Shown here: in pieces, positions 4,783 to 11,177 of the stretch | How the letters are laid out: each line of letters starts with the position of its first letter | Position numbering within the stretch: the stretch's first letter is position 1 | Program-made: the position numbers and the translations under genes | Source of the DNA: a virus | Length of the DNA: 20,151 nucleotides | Direction: 5' to 3' (one strand) | IMG/VR virus record: IMGVR_UViG_3300008735_000127 | Coordinates: 1 to 20,151 of that record | The notes under the pieces: generated by a model | The model's database searches: none | Seen by the model: only the letters and a program-made list of their open reading frames with translations | What the model was told of the DNA's origin: nothing

Positions 4783-4939
4783 AGGATTAAGGGAGTTAGT
4801 AAGAAATGAAAGTAGACATAGGTATAAACATACCTCAATCGGAAACTCACGGAATACTAGAGTTAAAAACAAACACAAAAAAAGAAGTAAAAAAGTGCGA
4901 GGAAATGGAAGTCCAGCATACAGAGGGCAAGGAAGATAA
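4766..4939 (+). CDS. 57-aa very basic conserved-type phage protein
   Basis: ATG 4766 opens a 57-codon frame to TAA 4937-4939, overlapping the previous gene by 17 nt. About 40% of residues are Lys, Arg or His. The segment KHTSIGNSRNTR near residue 21, a KNKHKKRSKK run near 34 and the YRGQGR end recall a small protein family that I remember from many marine phage genomes; this is memory, not a search. The function is unknown; it has the composition of an RNA/DNA-binding or ribosomal-protein-like peptide. Most of it is read in a second frame by the ORF at 4806, which is unusual. Confidence 0.7.
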   Translation: MVRKARGLRELVRNESRHRYKHTSIGNSRNTRVKNKHKKRSKKVRGNGSPAYRGQGR

Positions 4940-4973
4940 GAAGAAATTATTTAAATGGGAGTGGAAGCTGTGA
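4806..4973 (+). CDS. 55-aa overlapping small ORF, charged
   Basis: ATG 4806 begins a 55-codon frame to TGA 4971-4973, overlapping the 57-aa basic gene over 4806-4939 in another frame. It starts MKVDIGINIPQSETHGILEL and ends with a charged helix plus FKWEWKL. GGGAG lies 11 nt upstream, slightly far. Its stop overlaps a GTG start at 4970 (GTGA), the coupling arrangement used elsewhere in this genome, which is the best evidence for it. It could instead be a chance frame. Confidence 0.45.
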   Translation: MKVDIGINIPQSETHGILELKTNTKKEVKKCEEMEVQHTEGKEDKKKLFKWEWKL

Positions 4974-5281
4974 GTGAACAACACGAAAACAAACTAGAAG
5001 AATTAGAAAGAGCAGAATACAACAGAGTTGAGTCGAGGATTGTAAGTCGTTGGGCTAAGTCGCTTTGCTACCCTATTAGCGACATTACTGTACAGCTTTC
5101 TCGTCTAGCTAGTGAGTGTAAACTAGAAGAAGATATGGAAGATTATTTAGACGAGGTAAGACGGCTTCAGAATAAATTAGAAAGTGCTTTCTTTAGATGT
5201 GAAGAAGTTTTTATTAATAGAATATCATCTTTAGAATGTGAATTATTAGACATGGAAGATAAGGAGATGACTAATGACTGA
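4970..5281 (+). CDS. Hypothetical coiled-coil protein (103 aa)
   Basis: The frame is open from ATG 4955, but GTG 4970 has a GGGAG site 8 nt upstream and forms a GTGA overlap with the stop at 4971-4973, so I prefer GTG 4970; ATG 4955 has no ribosome site. The protein is strongly charged and helical: EEDMEDYLDEVRRLQNKLES and the following stretch suggest a coiled coil. Two cysteines lie in the C-terminal third. No family recognised. The next gene overlaps its end by 8 nt and uses AAGGAG within it. Confidence 0.6.
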   Translation: MSEQHENKLEELERAEYNRVESRIVSRWAKSLCYPISDITVQLSRLASECKLEEDMEDYLDEVRRLQNKLESAFFRCEEVFINRISSLECELLDMEDKEMTND

Positions 5282-5456
5282 GTATGACGCACATTCTCTT
5301 TACAGAGAACAACAAGAGAAGGATAAAGTATCTGCTGTCGAAGCTAATAATGGTAAGATAACTTATCATTTCAAAGATGGAACGATAGAGATTTGGAAAA
5401 GAAATAAACGAGGTAGGCTATACAAGGCACAGAAGAGAGCTTTTTATGATAGATAG
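5274..5456 (+). CDS. Small basic hypothetical protein (60 aa)
   Basis: A 60-residue ORF with AAGGAG (5261-5266) 7 nt before ATG 5274, overlapping the previous gene by 8 nt. It begins with a charged stretch, has a beta-hairpin-like piece (GKITYHFKDGTIEIWKR) and ends with a very basic tail (RGRLYKAQKRAFYDR). No family recognised. The good ribosome site and overlap support a real gene. Confidence 0.65.
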   Translation: MTEYDAHSLYREQQEKDKVSAVEANNGKITYHFKDGTIEIWKRNKRGRLYKAQKRAFYDR

Positions 5457-5468
5457 AGGAGAAAAGAT

Positions 5469-5903
5469 ATGACTGATATAGTACATATGAGAAACGATGT
5501 GATTGAAAGTATCACACAAGGTATTCAAGTTAAATTTGAATACAAATCAGGTGGAGAATATGGAAGTGATTCTCCTAAAGTAATAACTATTAGAACTGTG
5601 ACACCAAAAGAATTTTATAAGGATTTTACAGGTTTTACAGGCTATGATACTGATAAGAAAGAGGAAAGGAACTTTAGATTTAGTAGAGTTACTGAGTGGT
5701 ATGGTCTAGATAATCCGAAAGAATGGGAGATAGAAATCTTTAGAGAAGGTCAGCAACTAGAATCTTATACTGTTGTAGCTTCAAGCGAAGAAGAAGCCAG
5801 AGAGATATTTGAATCTGGTGAATATAACTTTAACTTCAGTCACGACTTTGCACCTGATAATGAACCAGAAGAGTGTGAAATTCAAACTGTGGAGAGTGTA
5901 TAA
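5469..5903 (+). CDS. Possible stand-alone WYL-like domain protein (144 aa)
   Basis: A 144-residue protein. Residues ~11-75 fit a WYL-type layout: an initial helix (VIESITQGIQV), strand KFEYKSG, then ITIRTVTPKEFYKDF, a second strand pair FTGYDTDKKEERNFRFSRV and a turn. WYL domains are ligand-sensing SH3-like folds usually attached to an HTH in transcription regulators; no HTH is visible here. The C-terminal half (EIFREGQQLESYTVVASSEEEAREIF) looks like a second small alpha/beta unit with an acidic tail. AGGAG lies close to ATG 5469. The call is by pattern only and could be wrong; a generic beta-barrel phage protein is the alternative. Confidence 0.5.
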   Translation: MTDIVHMRNDVIESITQGIQVKFEYKSGGEYGSDSPKVITIRTVTPKEFYKDFTGFTGYDTDKKEERNFRFSRVTEWYGLDNPKEWEIEIFREGQQLESYTVVASSEEEAREIFESGEYNFNFSHDFAPDNEPEECEIQTVESV

Positions 5904-6136
5904 TGAAAGTAAAACATTTAAAAACAAAAACAACTATAGAACTAACTCCTAGTGAGGTAGATAAATATGCAGGGTACCTAAAAGAATTAGATTCTGCAAC
6001 ATCTTCACTACATGAATGTGGAGATTTATTCATAAGTGATTTATCAAATTTAGATAACCTAGAGTGGAGACTGAGAGATTTGTTAGGTCTTAAATTCAAT
6101 AGAGAGACTTGGAAATATGAAAGGAAAACAAAATGA
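5903..6136 (+). CDS. Small hypothetical protein (77 aa)
   Basis: A 77-residue ORF whose ATG shares a base with the TAA of the gene before (TAATG), and whose TGA overlaps the next ATG (ATGA at 6133-6136). It is coupled on both sides. Lys-rich first 20 residues, then acidic Leu-rich helices (DLSNLDNLEWRLRDLLG). No domain recognised. Confidence 0.62.
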   Translation: MKVKHLKTKTTIELTPSEVDKYAGYLKELDSATSSLHECGDLFISDLSNLDNLEWRLRDLLGLKFNRETWKYERKTK

Positions 6137-6369
6137 CAAATAACTTTGAAAGCCCTATAGCTATGGAAAGGGAGAGGAGCTTTCCTCTGACTAAAGAACA
6201 ATACAAACTATGGGAACAGTTTGTTACTGATAACTATGAAACTATTTATGGTAACAAAGATACTCATGAAGTATTACATACTCCCAACAGTCCTAAATAT
6301 ACTGTGACTGTGGAGAGAAACGAACAATCTGGAATGCAAGATTTTCTGGAGACATTAATAAATAAATGA
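6133..6369 (+). CDS. Small hypothetical protein (78 aa)
   Basis: A 78-residue ORF starting with ATGA overlap to the previous gene. Charged and soluble, with a helix (LTKEQYKLWEQFVTDNY) and a strand near residue 55 (PKYTVTVERNE). No domain recognised. It is the last gene of the early-type block; a 180-bp control region follows. Confidence 0.6.
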   Translation: MTNNFESPIAMERERSFPLTKEQYKLWEQFVTDNYETIYGNKDTHEVLHTPNSPKYTVTVERNEQSGMQDFLETLINK

Positions 6370-6386
6370 TAAACGATCTATTGAAT

Positions 6387-6474
6387 ACACAAATGCCCTC
6401 TTGTCTCCAATATTTGTGTTACAATTTAGCTAGAGCTGAGATACTTGGGAGTTATCGGATCAAAACTCCCTTTA
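6387..6474 (+). other. Two inverted repeats in early/replication boundary
   Basis: ACACAAAT (6387-6394) pairs with ATTTGTGT (6412-6419), and GGGAGTT (6447-6453) pairs with AACTCCC (6464-6470), the latter followed by only TTTA. Together they could slow or end transcripts from the early block before the promoter at 6480. The second is a weak terminator candidate. Confidence 0.4.
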
Positions 6475-6479
6475 CCCTG

Positions 6480-6508
6480 TTGTGTTTGCTACTTTACTGT
6501 GGTATAAT
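6480..6508 (+). promoter_or_regulatory. Extended -10 promoter of the replication module
   Basis: TTGTGT (6480-6485), a 17-bp spacer ending TGTGG, and TATAAT (6503-6508). The -10 matches the repeated element (TGGTATAAT), but the TTGACA at 7-bp spacing is missing and a -35-like hexamer sits at the classical distance. The leader to ATG 6550 is about 35 nt and has AAAGGAGG. Confidence 0.7.
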
Positions 6509-6549
6509 ACGCAGACTTTGTTTAACCTTAATATATAAAGGAGGAAACT

Positions 6550-6963
6550 ATGGCAGTAGAAGAAGGAACTGCTTTCTGGGCAAGTATAAGAACGCCCAAC
6601 ACTAAGTTTGAGCCTGTATATTCTGTCAACTTAGTTGTTGATCAAGAAACTGCAGATAAATATTCTGCAGAGGGATATACAATCAAACCTATGGACGAAG
6701 GTCCTGCGTTAGTAATAAAACGCAAAGTTAATGGTGCTAATGGTGGACAACGACCTGCCCCAAGACTACTCGATTCTGAGAATAACGATGTAGATGTGGC
6801 AGTAGGTAACGGGTCTAAAGTTAGAGTTCAATTTAATCCTTGGGAAGCTACTAATAAATTTGGTACTTTCAAAGGTCTTGATTTACAGGCTGTAAAAATT
6901 CTAGACCTTGTTCCTTATAAGTCAGCAGACGGACAGGAACTTTTAGATGGGGAGGAATTCTAA
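6550..6963 (+). CDS. ssDNA-binding protein, T7 gp2.5-like
   Basis: A 137-residue protein with the marks of small phage SSBs of the T7 gp2.5 type. The N-terminal part is an OB-fold-like run of strands (GTAFWASIRTPNTKFEPVYS, then VNLVVDQETADKY), with a conserved-looking NPWEATNKFGTFKGLDLQAV segment near residue 97. The C-terminal tail is acidic and ends in an aromatic residue (ELLDGEEF), as in gp2.5, where the tail contacts polymerase and helicase. It is shorter than T7 gp2.5 (232 aa). It coats ssDNA at the fork and helps recombination. AAAGGAGG precedes ATG 6550, and it is first behind the replication promoter. The next gene starts at the base after its stop. Confidence 0.82.
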   Translation: MAVEEGTAFWASIRTPNTKFEPVYSVNLVVDQETADKYSAEGYTIKPMDEGPALVIKRKVNGANGGQRPAPRLLDSENNDVDVAVGNGSKVRVQFNPWEATNKFGTFKGLDLQAVKILDLVPYKSADGQELLDGEEF

Positions 6964-7182
6964 ATGGCTATCATTAATATAGATGAGATATCTCATGATT
7001 CGTCCAAGATGTCAGAGCAAGCTAACTTTGCTATTAATCAAATGGCTTTTATTAATAGCATCCGTCAGATTCTAGACGCAGCTAGTAAATTCTATGCAGA
7101 AATTGTTAAAGCTGAAGCAAACGATGACACCTTAGTTGAAGATGATTCTAAATCTGAAACAGTAGAAGAAGATAAAGAATAA
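6964..7182 (+). CDS. Small acidic protein after SSB (72 aa), possibly DUF6447-like
   Basis: A 72-residue ORF whose ATG follows the SSB stop directly (TAAATG). It begins AIINIDEISHDSSKMSEQA, then has a helix (MAFINSIRQILDAASKFYAEIVKAE) and a very acidic tail (about 20 residues with 12 Asp/Glu). The start-helix layout resembles the small DUF6447 proteins of marine phages as I recall them; not verified. It is followed by a strong terminator, so SSB plus this protein form the most highly expressed pair of the module. Function unknown. Confidence 0.65.
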   Translation: MAIINIDEISHDSSKMSEQANFAINQMAFINSIRQILDAASKFYAEIVKAEANDDTLVEDDSKSETVEEDKE

Positions 7183-7192
7183 TCTATGTTGA

Positions 7193-7228
7193 GAGGTTAC
7201 TCTGCTTCGGTGGGGTAACCTCATTTTT
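7193..7228 (+). terminator. UUCG-capped intrinsic terminator/attenuator
   Basis: A 13-bp stem (7193-7205 with 7210-7222, three G-U pairs) is closed by the extra-stable cUUCGg tetraloop and followed by A and T5 (7224-7228). The primase-helicase ribosome site (AGGAG, 7229-7233) begins at the base after the T-run. No promoter is seen between, so the replication genes probably depend on read-through. Confidence 0.85.
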
Positions 7229-7239
7229 AGGAGAATAAA

Positions 7240-8919
7240 TTGAATAATCAAGAGAAAGGAAGTACTTGGATAAAATATAATTTACCTTGCCCCTCTTGTG
7301 GAGGGAGTGATCCAGTTGGATTAAATGAAAATGGATCAGCTAAATGTTTTAGTTGTGGTAAGTTTTATCCTAATTATAACGAAAGTTGTGGAGATAATGT
7401 GGTGGATTTTAAACCAAAAGAAATTAAACAAACATTTTTAACATCATATACAGGGGTGTTTGGTCCTCTTACTGATAGAGGTATTAGTGAGAAGACAGCT
7501 ACTGAATATGGAGTTAGAATAGTTTATGCTAACCATGAAATTGCACAACATATATATCCTTATTTTAATGGCGATGAAATATCGGCAACAAAAACTAGAG
7601 TTTGTCCTAAATCAAATTGGAAATGGGAAGGAACTTTAGAAGGCACAGGTTTATTTGGACAGCAAGTATTTAGAAATACAGGCGGTAAATATGTTACTGT
7701 AACTGAAGGAGAATGCGATGCTATGGCTGCTTATGAAATGATGGGTAGCAAGTGGGCGGTGGTGTCAATTAAACGAGGAGCTAATGGTGCAGTTAAAGAT
7801 ATAAGAGAGAATTTAGAATGGTTAGAAAAATTTGAGAATGTTGTCATTTGTTTTGACAATGACAAGCAAGGTAAGGACGCATCTAAAAAGGTAGCCAAGC
7901 TATTAAAACCGGGCAAAGCTAAGATAGTTAGTTTACCTAATGGTTACAAAGATGCTAATGATATGCTTCGTCAGAATAAAGGACAAGAATTTACTAGAGC
8001 TTGGTGGGATGCTAAGACATATACACCGTCAGGTATAATGGAACTATCTAAACAGAAGATGGATTGGATTAACAGGGAAGTTAAAGATAGTATTCCTTAT
8101 CCTTGGGAAGGTCTTAATAATAAACTCTATGGTTTAAGAGCTGGCGAACTCGTAACTCTTACGGGTGGAACAGGGTTAGGTAAGTCTAGTTTATGTCGTG
8201 AAATTATACATCATTTGATTACTAATACAAAAGATAATGTAGGTATCGTAGCTTTAGAAGAAAACTGGTTACGAACTGCTGACGGTATAATTTCTATTGA
8301 AGCTAATGATAGAATTTATCTTTCAGAACGTAGAGTTCATTACAGTGAAGAAGAATTGGAAGCTTTATTTGATAAGGTTATAGAGCCTGATAGAGTATTT
8401 ATACATTCTCACTTAGGAGTTACTGATATAGATGATATCTTTGCTAAGTTAAGATATATTATTATAGGCTGTGAATGTAAATGGATTGTACTTGATCACT
8501 TACATATGTTAGTTAATGTTTTATCTGAATCAGATGAACGTAGAGGTATAGACAATTTAATGAATAGACTACGCTCTTTAGTAGAAGAAACTGGAGTAGG
8601 TCTAATCTTAGTATCCCATTTAAGAAGAGTTAGTAATGATAAAGGTCATGAAAATGGAGTAATCGTTAGCCTTTCTCATCTTAAAGGCTCCCAAAGTATA
8701 GCTCAACTAAGTGACTGCGTCATAAGCGTTGAAAGAAATCAACAAGCTCCAAGTATTAAAGATGCTAACACTAGTATAGTAAGAGTTCTTAAATCTAGAT
8801 ACACAGGAGAAACAGGTCTTGCTTGTAAATTATTGTATGATAATAAGACAGGCAGGTTAAGTGAAATAGATTCAGTAACAGAAGATGAATTGTTACTTGA
8901 AGATGATGTACCTTTTTAG
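7240..8919 (+). CDS. DNA primase-helicase, T7 gp4-like
   Basis: A 559-residue bifunctional primase-helicase. It starts at TTG 7240, 6 nt after AGGAG; no in-frame ATG lies near. Domains in order: a zinc ribbon C17-x2-C20 and C36-x2-C39 that reads the primer template site; a TOPRIM domain with E156 (VTEGECDAMAA) and D206-x-D208 (CFDNDKQGKD); a RecA/DnaB-type helicase with Walker A GGTGLGKSS at ~309-317, Glu pair E340/E341 after a strand, a Walker B-like WIVLDHLHML near 417 and LILVSHLRR after it. An acidic tail (ELLLEDDVPF) resembles the gp4 C-terminus that binds polymerase. Its length is close to T7 gp4 (566 aa). It unwinds DNA and makes primers at the fork. Expression lies behind an attenuator. 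Confidence 0.95.
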   Translation: MNNQEKGSTWIKYNLPCPSCGGSDPVGLNENGSAKCFSCGKFYPNYNESCGDNVVDFKPKEIKQTFLTSYTGVFGPLTDRGISEKTATEYGVRIVYANHEIAQHIYPYFNGDEISATKTRVCPKSNWKWEGTLEGTGLFGQQVFRNTGGKYVTVTEGECDAMAAYEMMGSKWAVVSIKRGANGAVKDIRENLEWLEKFENVVICFDNDKQGKDASKKVAKLLKPGKAKIVSLPNGYKDANDMLRQNKGQEFTRAWWDAKTYTPSGIMELSKQKMDWINREVKDSIPYPWEGLNNKLYGLRAGELVTLTGGTGLGKSSLCREIIHHLITNTKDNVGIVALEENWLRTADGIISIEANDRIYLSERRVHYSEEELEALFDKVIEPDRVFIHSHLGVTDIDDIFAKLRYIIIGCECKWIVLDHLHMLVNVLSESDERRGIDNLMNRLRSLVEETGVGLILVSHLRRVSNDKGHENGVIVSLSHLKGSQSIAQLSDCVISVERNQQAPSIKDANTSIVRVLKSRYTGETGLACKLLYDNKTGRLSEIDSVTEDELLLEDDVPF

Positions 8920-8932
8920 GAGGGAAATATGA

Positions 8933-10675
8933 ATGACTAAAAAAGAAATTGTTTTTGACATAGAAGCTAACGGATTAACTCCAGATAAAATCTGGTGTAT
9001 CGTGGCTAAACCTGTTAATGAACCGGCTATTGAATTTGGTCCTGATAAATTACAAGAAGGATTAGAATATTTAAATAGTGCTGATACTTTAATAGGTCAT
9101 AATATATTAGGATTTGATATTCCTGTTATAGAAAAATTATATAATATTAATTTATTAAAAAATAAAAATATTCAAGATACTTTAGTTATGTCTAGATTGT
9201 TCCAACCTATAAGAGAAAACGGACATAGTTTAAAGACTTGGGGTTATAGAGTAGGATATCCTAAAGCAGAACAGCCTGAAGATTGGGATAGCTATACTCC
9301 TGAAATGTTAAAGTATTGTAAGCATGATGTAATATTAAATTCTAAAGTTTATAAATATCTTCTTGAAGAAGGTAAAGGTTTCTCAGAAGAAAGTTTAGAA
9401 CTTGAATCCAAAATTGCTAGTATATTAAAAGAACAAGAACAGAATGGTTTTAAATTTGATGAAGCTAGAGCTTCTATATTGGTATCCAAATTAAAAGATA
9501 GGATGCGGACTATAGAAAAAGAAGTTAAAGAAGTTTTTCAACCTAGACTAGTTCCTATAAAAAGAGTAATTCCTAAACTTAAAAAGGATGGTACTCTATC
9601 TAAATCAGGATTGACTGCAGAAGAATACGAAAAGATATTATTAACTAATAATATAAAACCTTTTATGAGAAAGGAATTGCGAGAGTTTAATCTTGGTAGT
9701 AGAAAACAAATAGGAGAATATCTTATAGAGTTTGGTTGGGAACCTAAAAAGTTTACACCAACTGGTCAACCTATTGTTGACGAGAGTACCTTATCAAACA
9801 TAACAAATATACCAGAAGCTCAACTAATTGCAGAGTATCTTTTGTTACAGAAAAGACTTGCTCAAATTGAATCTTGGATCGAATCATTAGAAAAAGATGG
9901 TAGAGTTCATGGTTTTGTAATACCTAACGGAACTATCACAGGAAGAATGACACACCGCTCTCCTAATATGGCTCAAGTTCCTAGTTCGTCTAGTGAATAT
10001 GGTAAGGAATGTAGAGAATGTTGGATAGTAGAAGAAGGAAATAAATTAATAGGAATAGATGCTAGTAGTTTAGAATTAAGAATGTTAGCACACTATATGA
10101 ATGATGATAACTATACACGAGAGGTAATTAATGGAGATATCCACACAACTAATCAAAAACTTGCAGGACTTAAATCAAGAGATCAAAGTAAGACTTTCAT
10201 CTATGCCCTATGCTACGGAGCAGGAGATCAAAAATTGTCTACAATTCTTGGAGGAAACAAAACAGATGCTAAAAGAATTAGAGAACATTTCCTTGATAAT
10301 CTCCCATCATTTAAAAGACTTAAAAGTAGAGTTGGACAAGCAGCTCAAAGAGGTTGGCTAAAGGGGTTGGACGGTAGGAAATTATATGTAAGACATGAAC
10401 ACGCTGCTCTTAATACTTTATTACAGGGCGGTGGTGCAATAGTTATGAAGAGAGCTTTGGCTATGTTAGATGCAGTATTAAAATTAAATACTATACCAAT
10501 TAAATATGTGGCTAATATTCATGATGAATGGCAAATCGAAGTTCCTGAAAATAGAGCTTCTTTTGTTGGTGAGTTAGCTATTGGATGTATAACAAAAGCA
10601 GGGGAGTATTATAATATGAGATGTCCTCTTGGTGGAGAATATAAAATAGGAGAAAACTGGAGTGAGACACATTAA
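8933..10675 (+). CDS. DNA polymerase, family A, with 3'-5' exonuclease
   Basis: A 580-residue T7-type replicative polymerase. The proofreading domain is intact: D9/E11 (FDIEANG), D62 (GHNILGFD) and D132 (YCKHD). In the polymerase domain: GRMTHRSPNMAQVPS near 341-355, motif A with D376 (GIDASSLELR), the O-helix SKTFIYALCYGAG with the Tyr typical of T7 polymerase, and motif C H530-D531-E532. It is about 120 residues shorter than T7 polymerase (704). The basic thumb segment that in T7 holds the thioredoxin-binding insertion looks reduced (residues ~195-265), so the processivity factor may differ. AGGAGGG (8918-8924) overlaps the helicase stop. An out-of-frame ATG at 8929 lies 4 nt before the true ATG 8933. 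The last codons overlap the next gene. Confidence 0.95.
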   Translation: MTKKEIVFDIEANGLTPDKIWCIVAKPVNEPAIEFGPDKLQEGLEYLNSADTLIGHNILGFDIPVIEKLYNINLLKNKNIQDTLVMSRLFQPIRENGHSLKTWGYRVGYPKAEQPEDWDSYTPEMLKYCKHDVILNSKVYKYLLEEGKGFSEESLELESKIASILKEQEQNGFKFDEARASILVSKLKDRMRTIEKEVKEVFQPRLVPIKRVIPKLKKDGTLSKSGLTAEEYEKILLTNNIKPFMRKELREFNLGSRKQIGEYLIEFGWEPKKFTPTGQPIVDESTLSNITNIPEAQLIAEYLLLQKRLAQIESWIESLEKDGRVHGFVIPNGTITGRMTHRSPNMAQVPSSSSEYGKECRECWIVEEGNKLIGIDASSLELRMLAHYMNDDNYTREVINGDIHTTNQKLAGLKSRDQSKTFIYALCYGAGDQKLSTILGGNKTDAKRIREHFLDNLPSFKRLKSRVGQAAQRGWLKGLDGRKLYVRHEHAALNTLLQGGGAIVMKRALAMLDAVLKLNTIPIKYVANIHDEWQIEVPENRASFVGELAIGCITKAGEYYNMRCPLGGEYKIGENWSETH

Positions 10676-11177
10676 AGAATTAGAGAAATTTAAAACAAAT
10701 ACTAATGTAAAATTTGAAGACGGAGAGTGGTGGTACAAACCTCCTTGTGGTATTAGAAGGAGAGTTACTACTACTATTAAAAAGAATGATAATAGAATGT
10801 ATGTTAATGGGAAATATATACCTAGAGATCATCCTCTTTGGAAAGCAGGCAGATTCAGAAACTTTGAAGATGTTGCTTTCTCTTCATTAGAAGGATATAC
10901 TAAAACCTTAGAAGGATATGTTTACATTGTAAAAAATCCTGCGTGGAAGAATTGGATTAAAGTGGGTATGGCTATTGATGCAGAAGATAGATGTAATCAA
11001 TATCAAACCAGTAGTCCATTCAGAGATTTTAATTTAATACACAGCAGGTTTTTTAAGAATAGAAAAGAAGCGGAACAAGAAGTACATAGCAAACTTAAAG
11101 AGGTAGCTTCGGAATTTAATGGGGAATGGTTTAAGTTACCTTGTACTAAAGCTAAAAAAATTATTGAGGAATTATGA
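10662..11177 (+). CDS. T5orf172/GIY-YIG-type nuclease (171 aa)
   Basis: Starts at GTG 10662, overlapping the polymerase end by 14 nt, with AGGAG (10648-10652) upstream. The C-terminal domain has the GIY-YIG layout of the T5orf172 group: VYIV (87-90), KVG (100-102), R110 in AEDRCNQYQTSSPF, an E-rich helix (NRKEAEQEVHSKL) and a final NGEWFKL. The N-terminal 80 residues are basic, with a YVNGKYIPRDHPLWKAGRF segment that I remember in front of this domain in marine T7-like phages. It probably cleaves DNA, either as a free-standing homing-type nuclease or in recombination or host-DNA breakdown. Its tight overlaps on both sides argue for an integrated operon member rather than a fresh insertion. 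Confidence 0.8.
   Translation: MRHIKELEKFKTNTNVKFEDGEWWYKPPCGIRRRVTTTIKKNDNRMYVNGKYIPRDHPLWKAGRFRNFEDVAFSSLEGYTKTLEGYVYIVKNPAWKNWIKVGMAIDAEDRCNQYQTSSPFRDFNLIHSRFFKNRKEAEQEVHSKLKEVASEFNGEWFKLPCTKAKKIIEEL

Noticed and set aside
5836-6201. 121-aa minus-strand frame opposite the genes at 5469-6369
   Set aside because: Antisense to three coupled plus-strand genes, no ribosome site, no promoter on that strand.
6366-6605. 79-aa Leu/Cys-rich frame starting at ATGA overlap after the gene at 6133
   Set aside because: It runs through two inverted repeats and the promoter at 6480-6508 and into the start of the SSB gene. Composition is erratic and no ribosome site is seen; the region looks regulatory.
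8030-8039. GGTATAAT match inside the primase-helicase gene
   Set aside because: It lacks the TTGACA hexamer and the TGG context (reads CAGG before TATAAT), and it lies within coding sequence; taken as chance.
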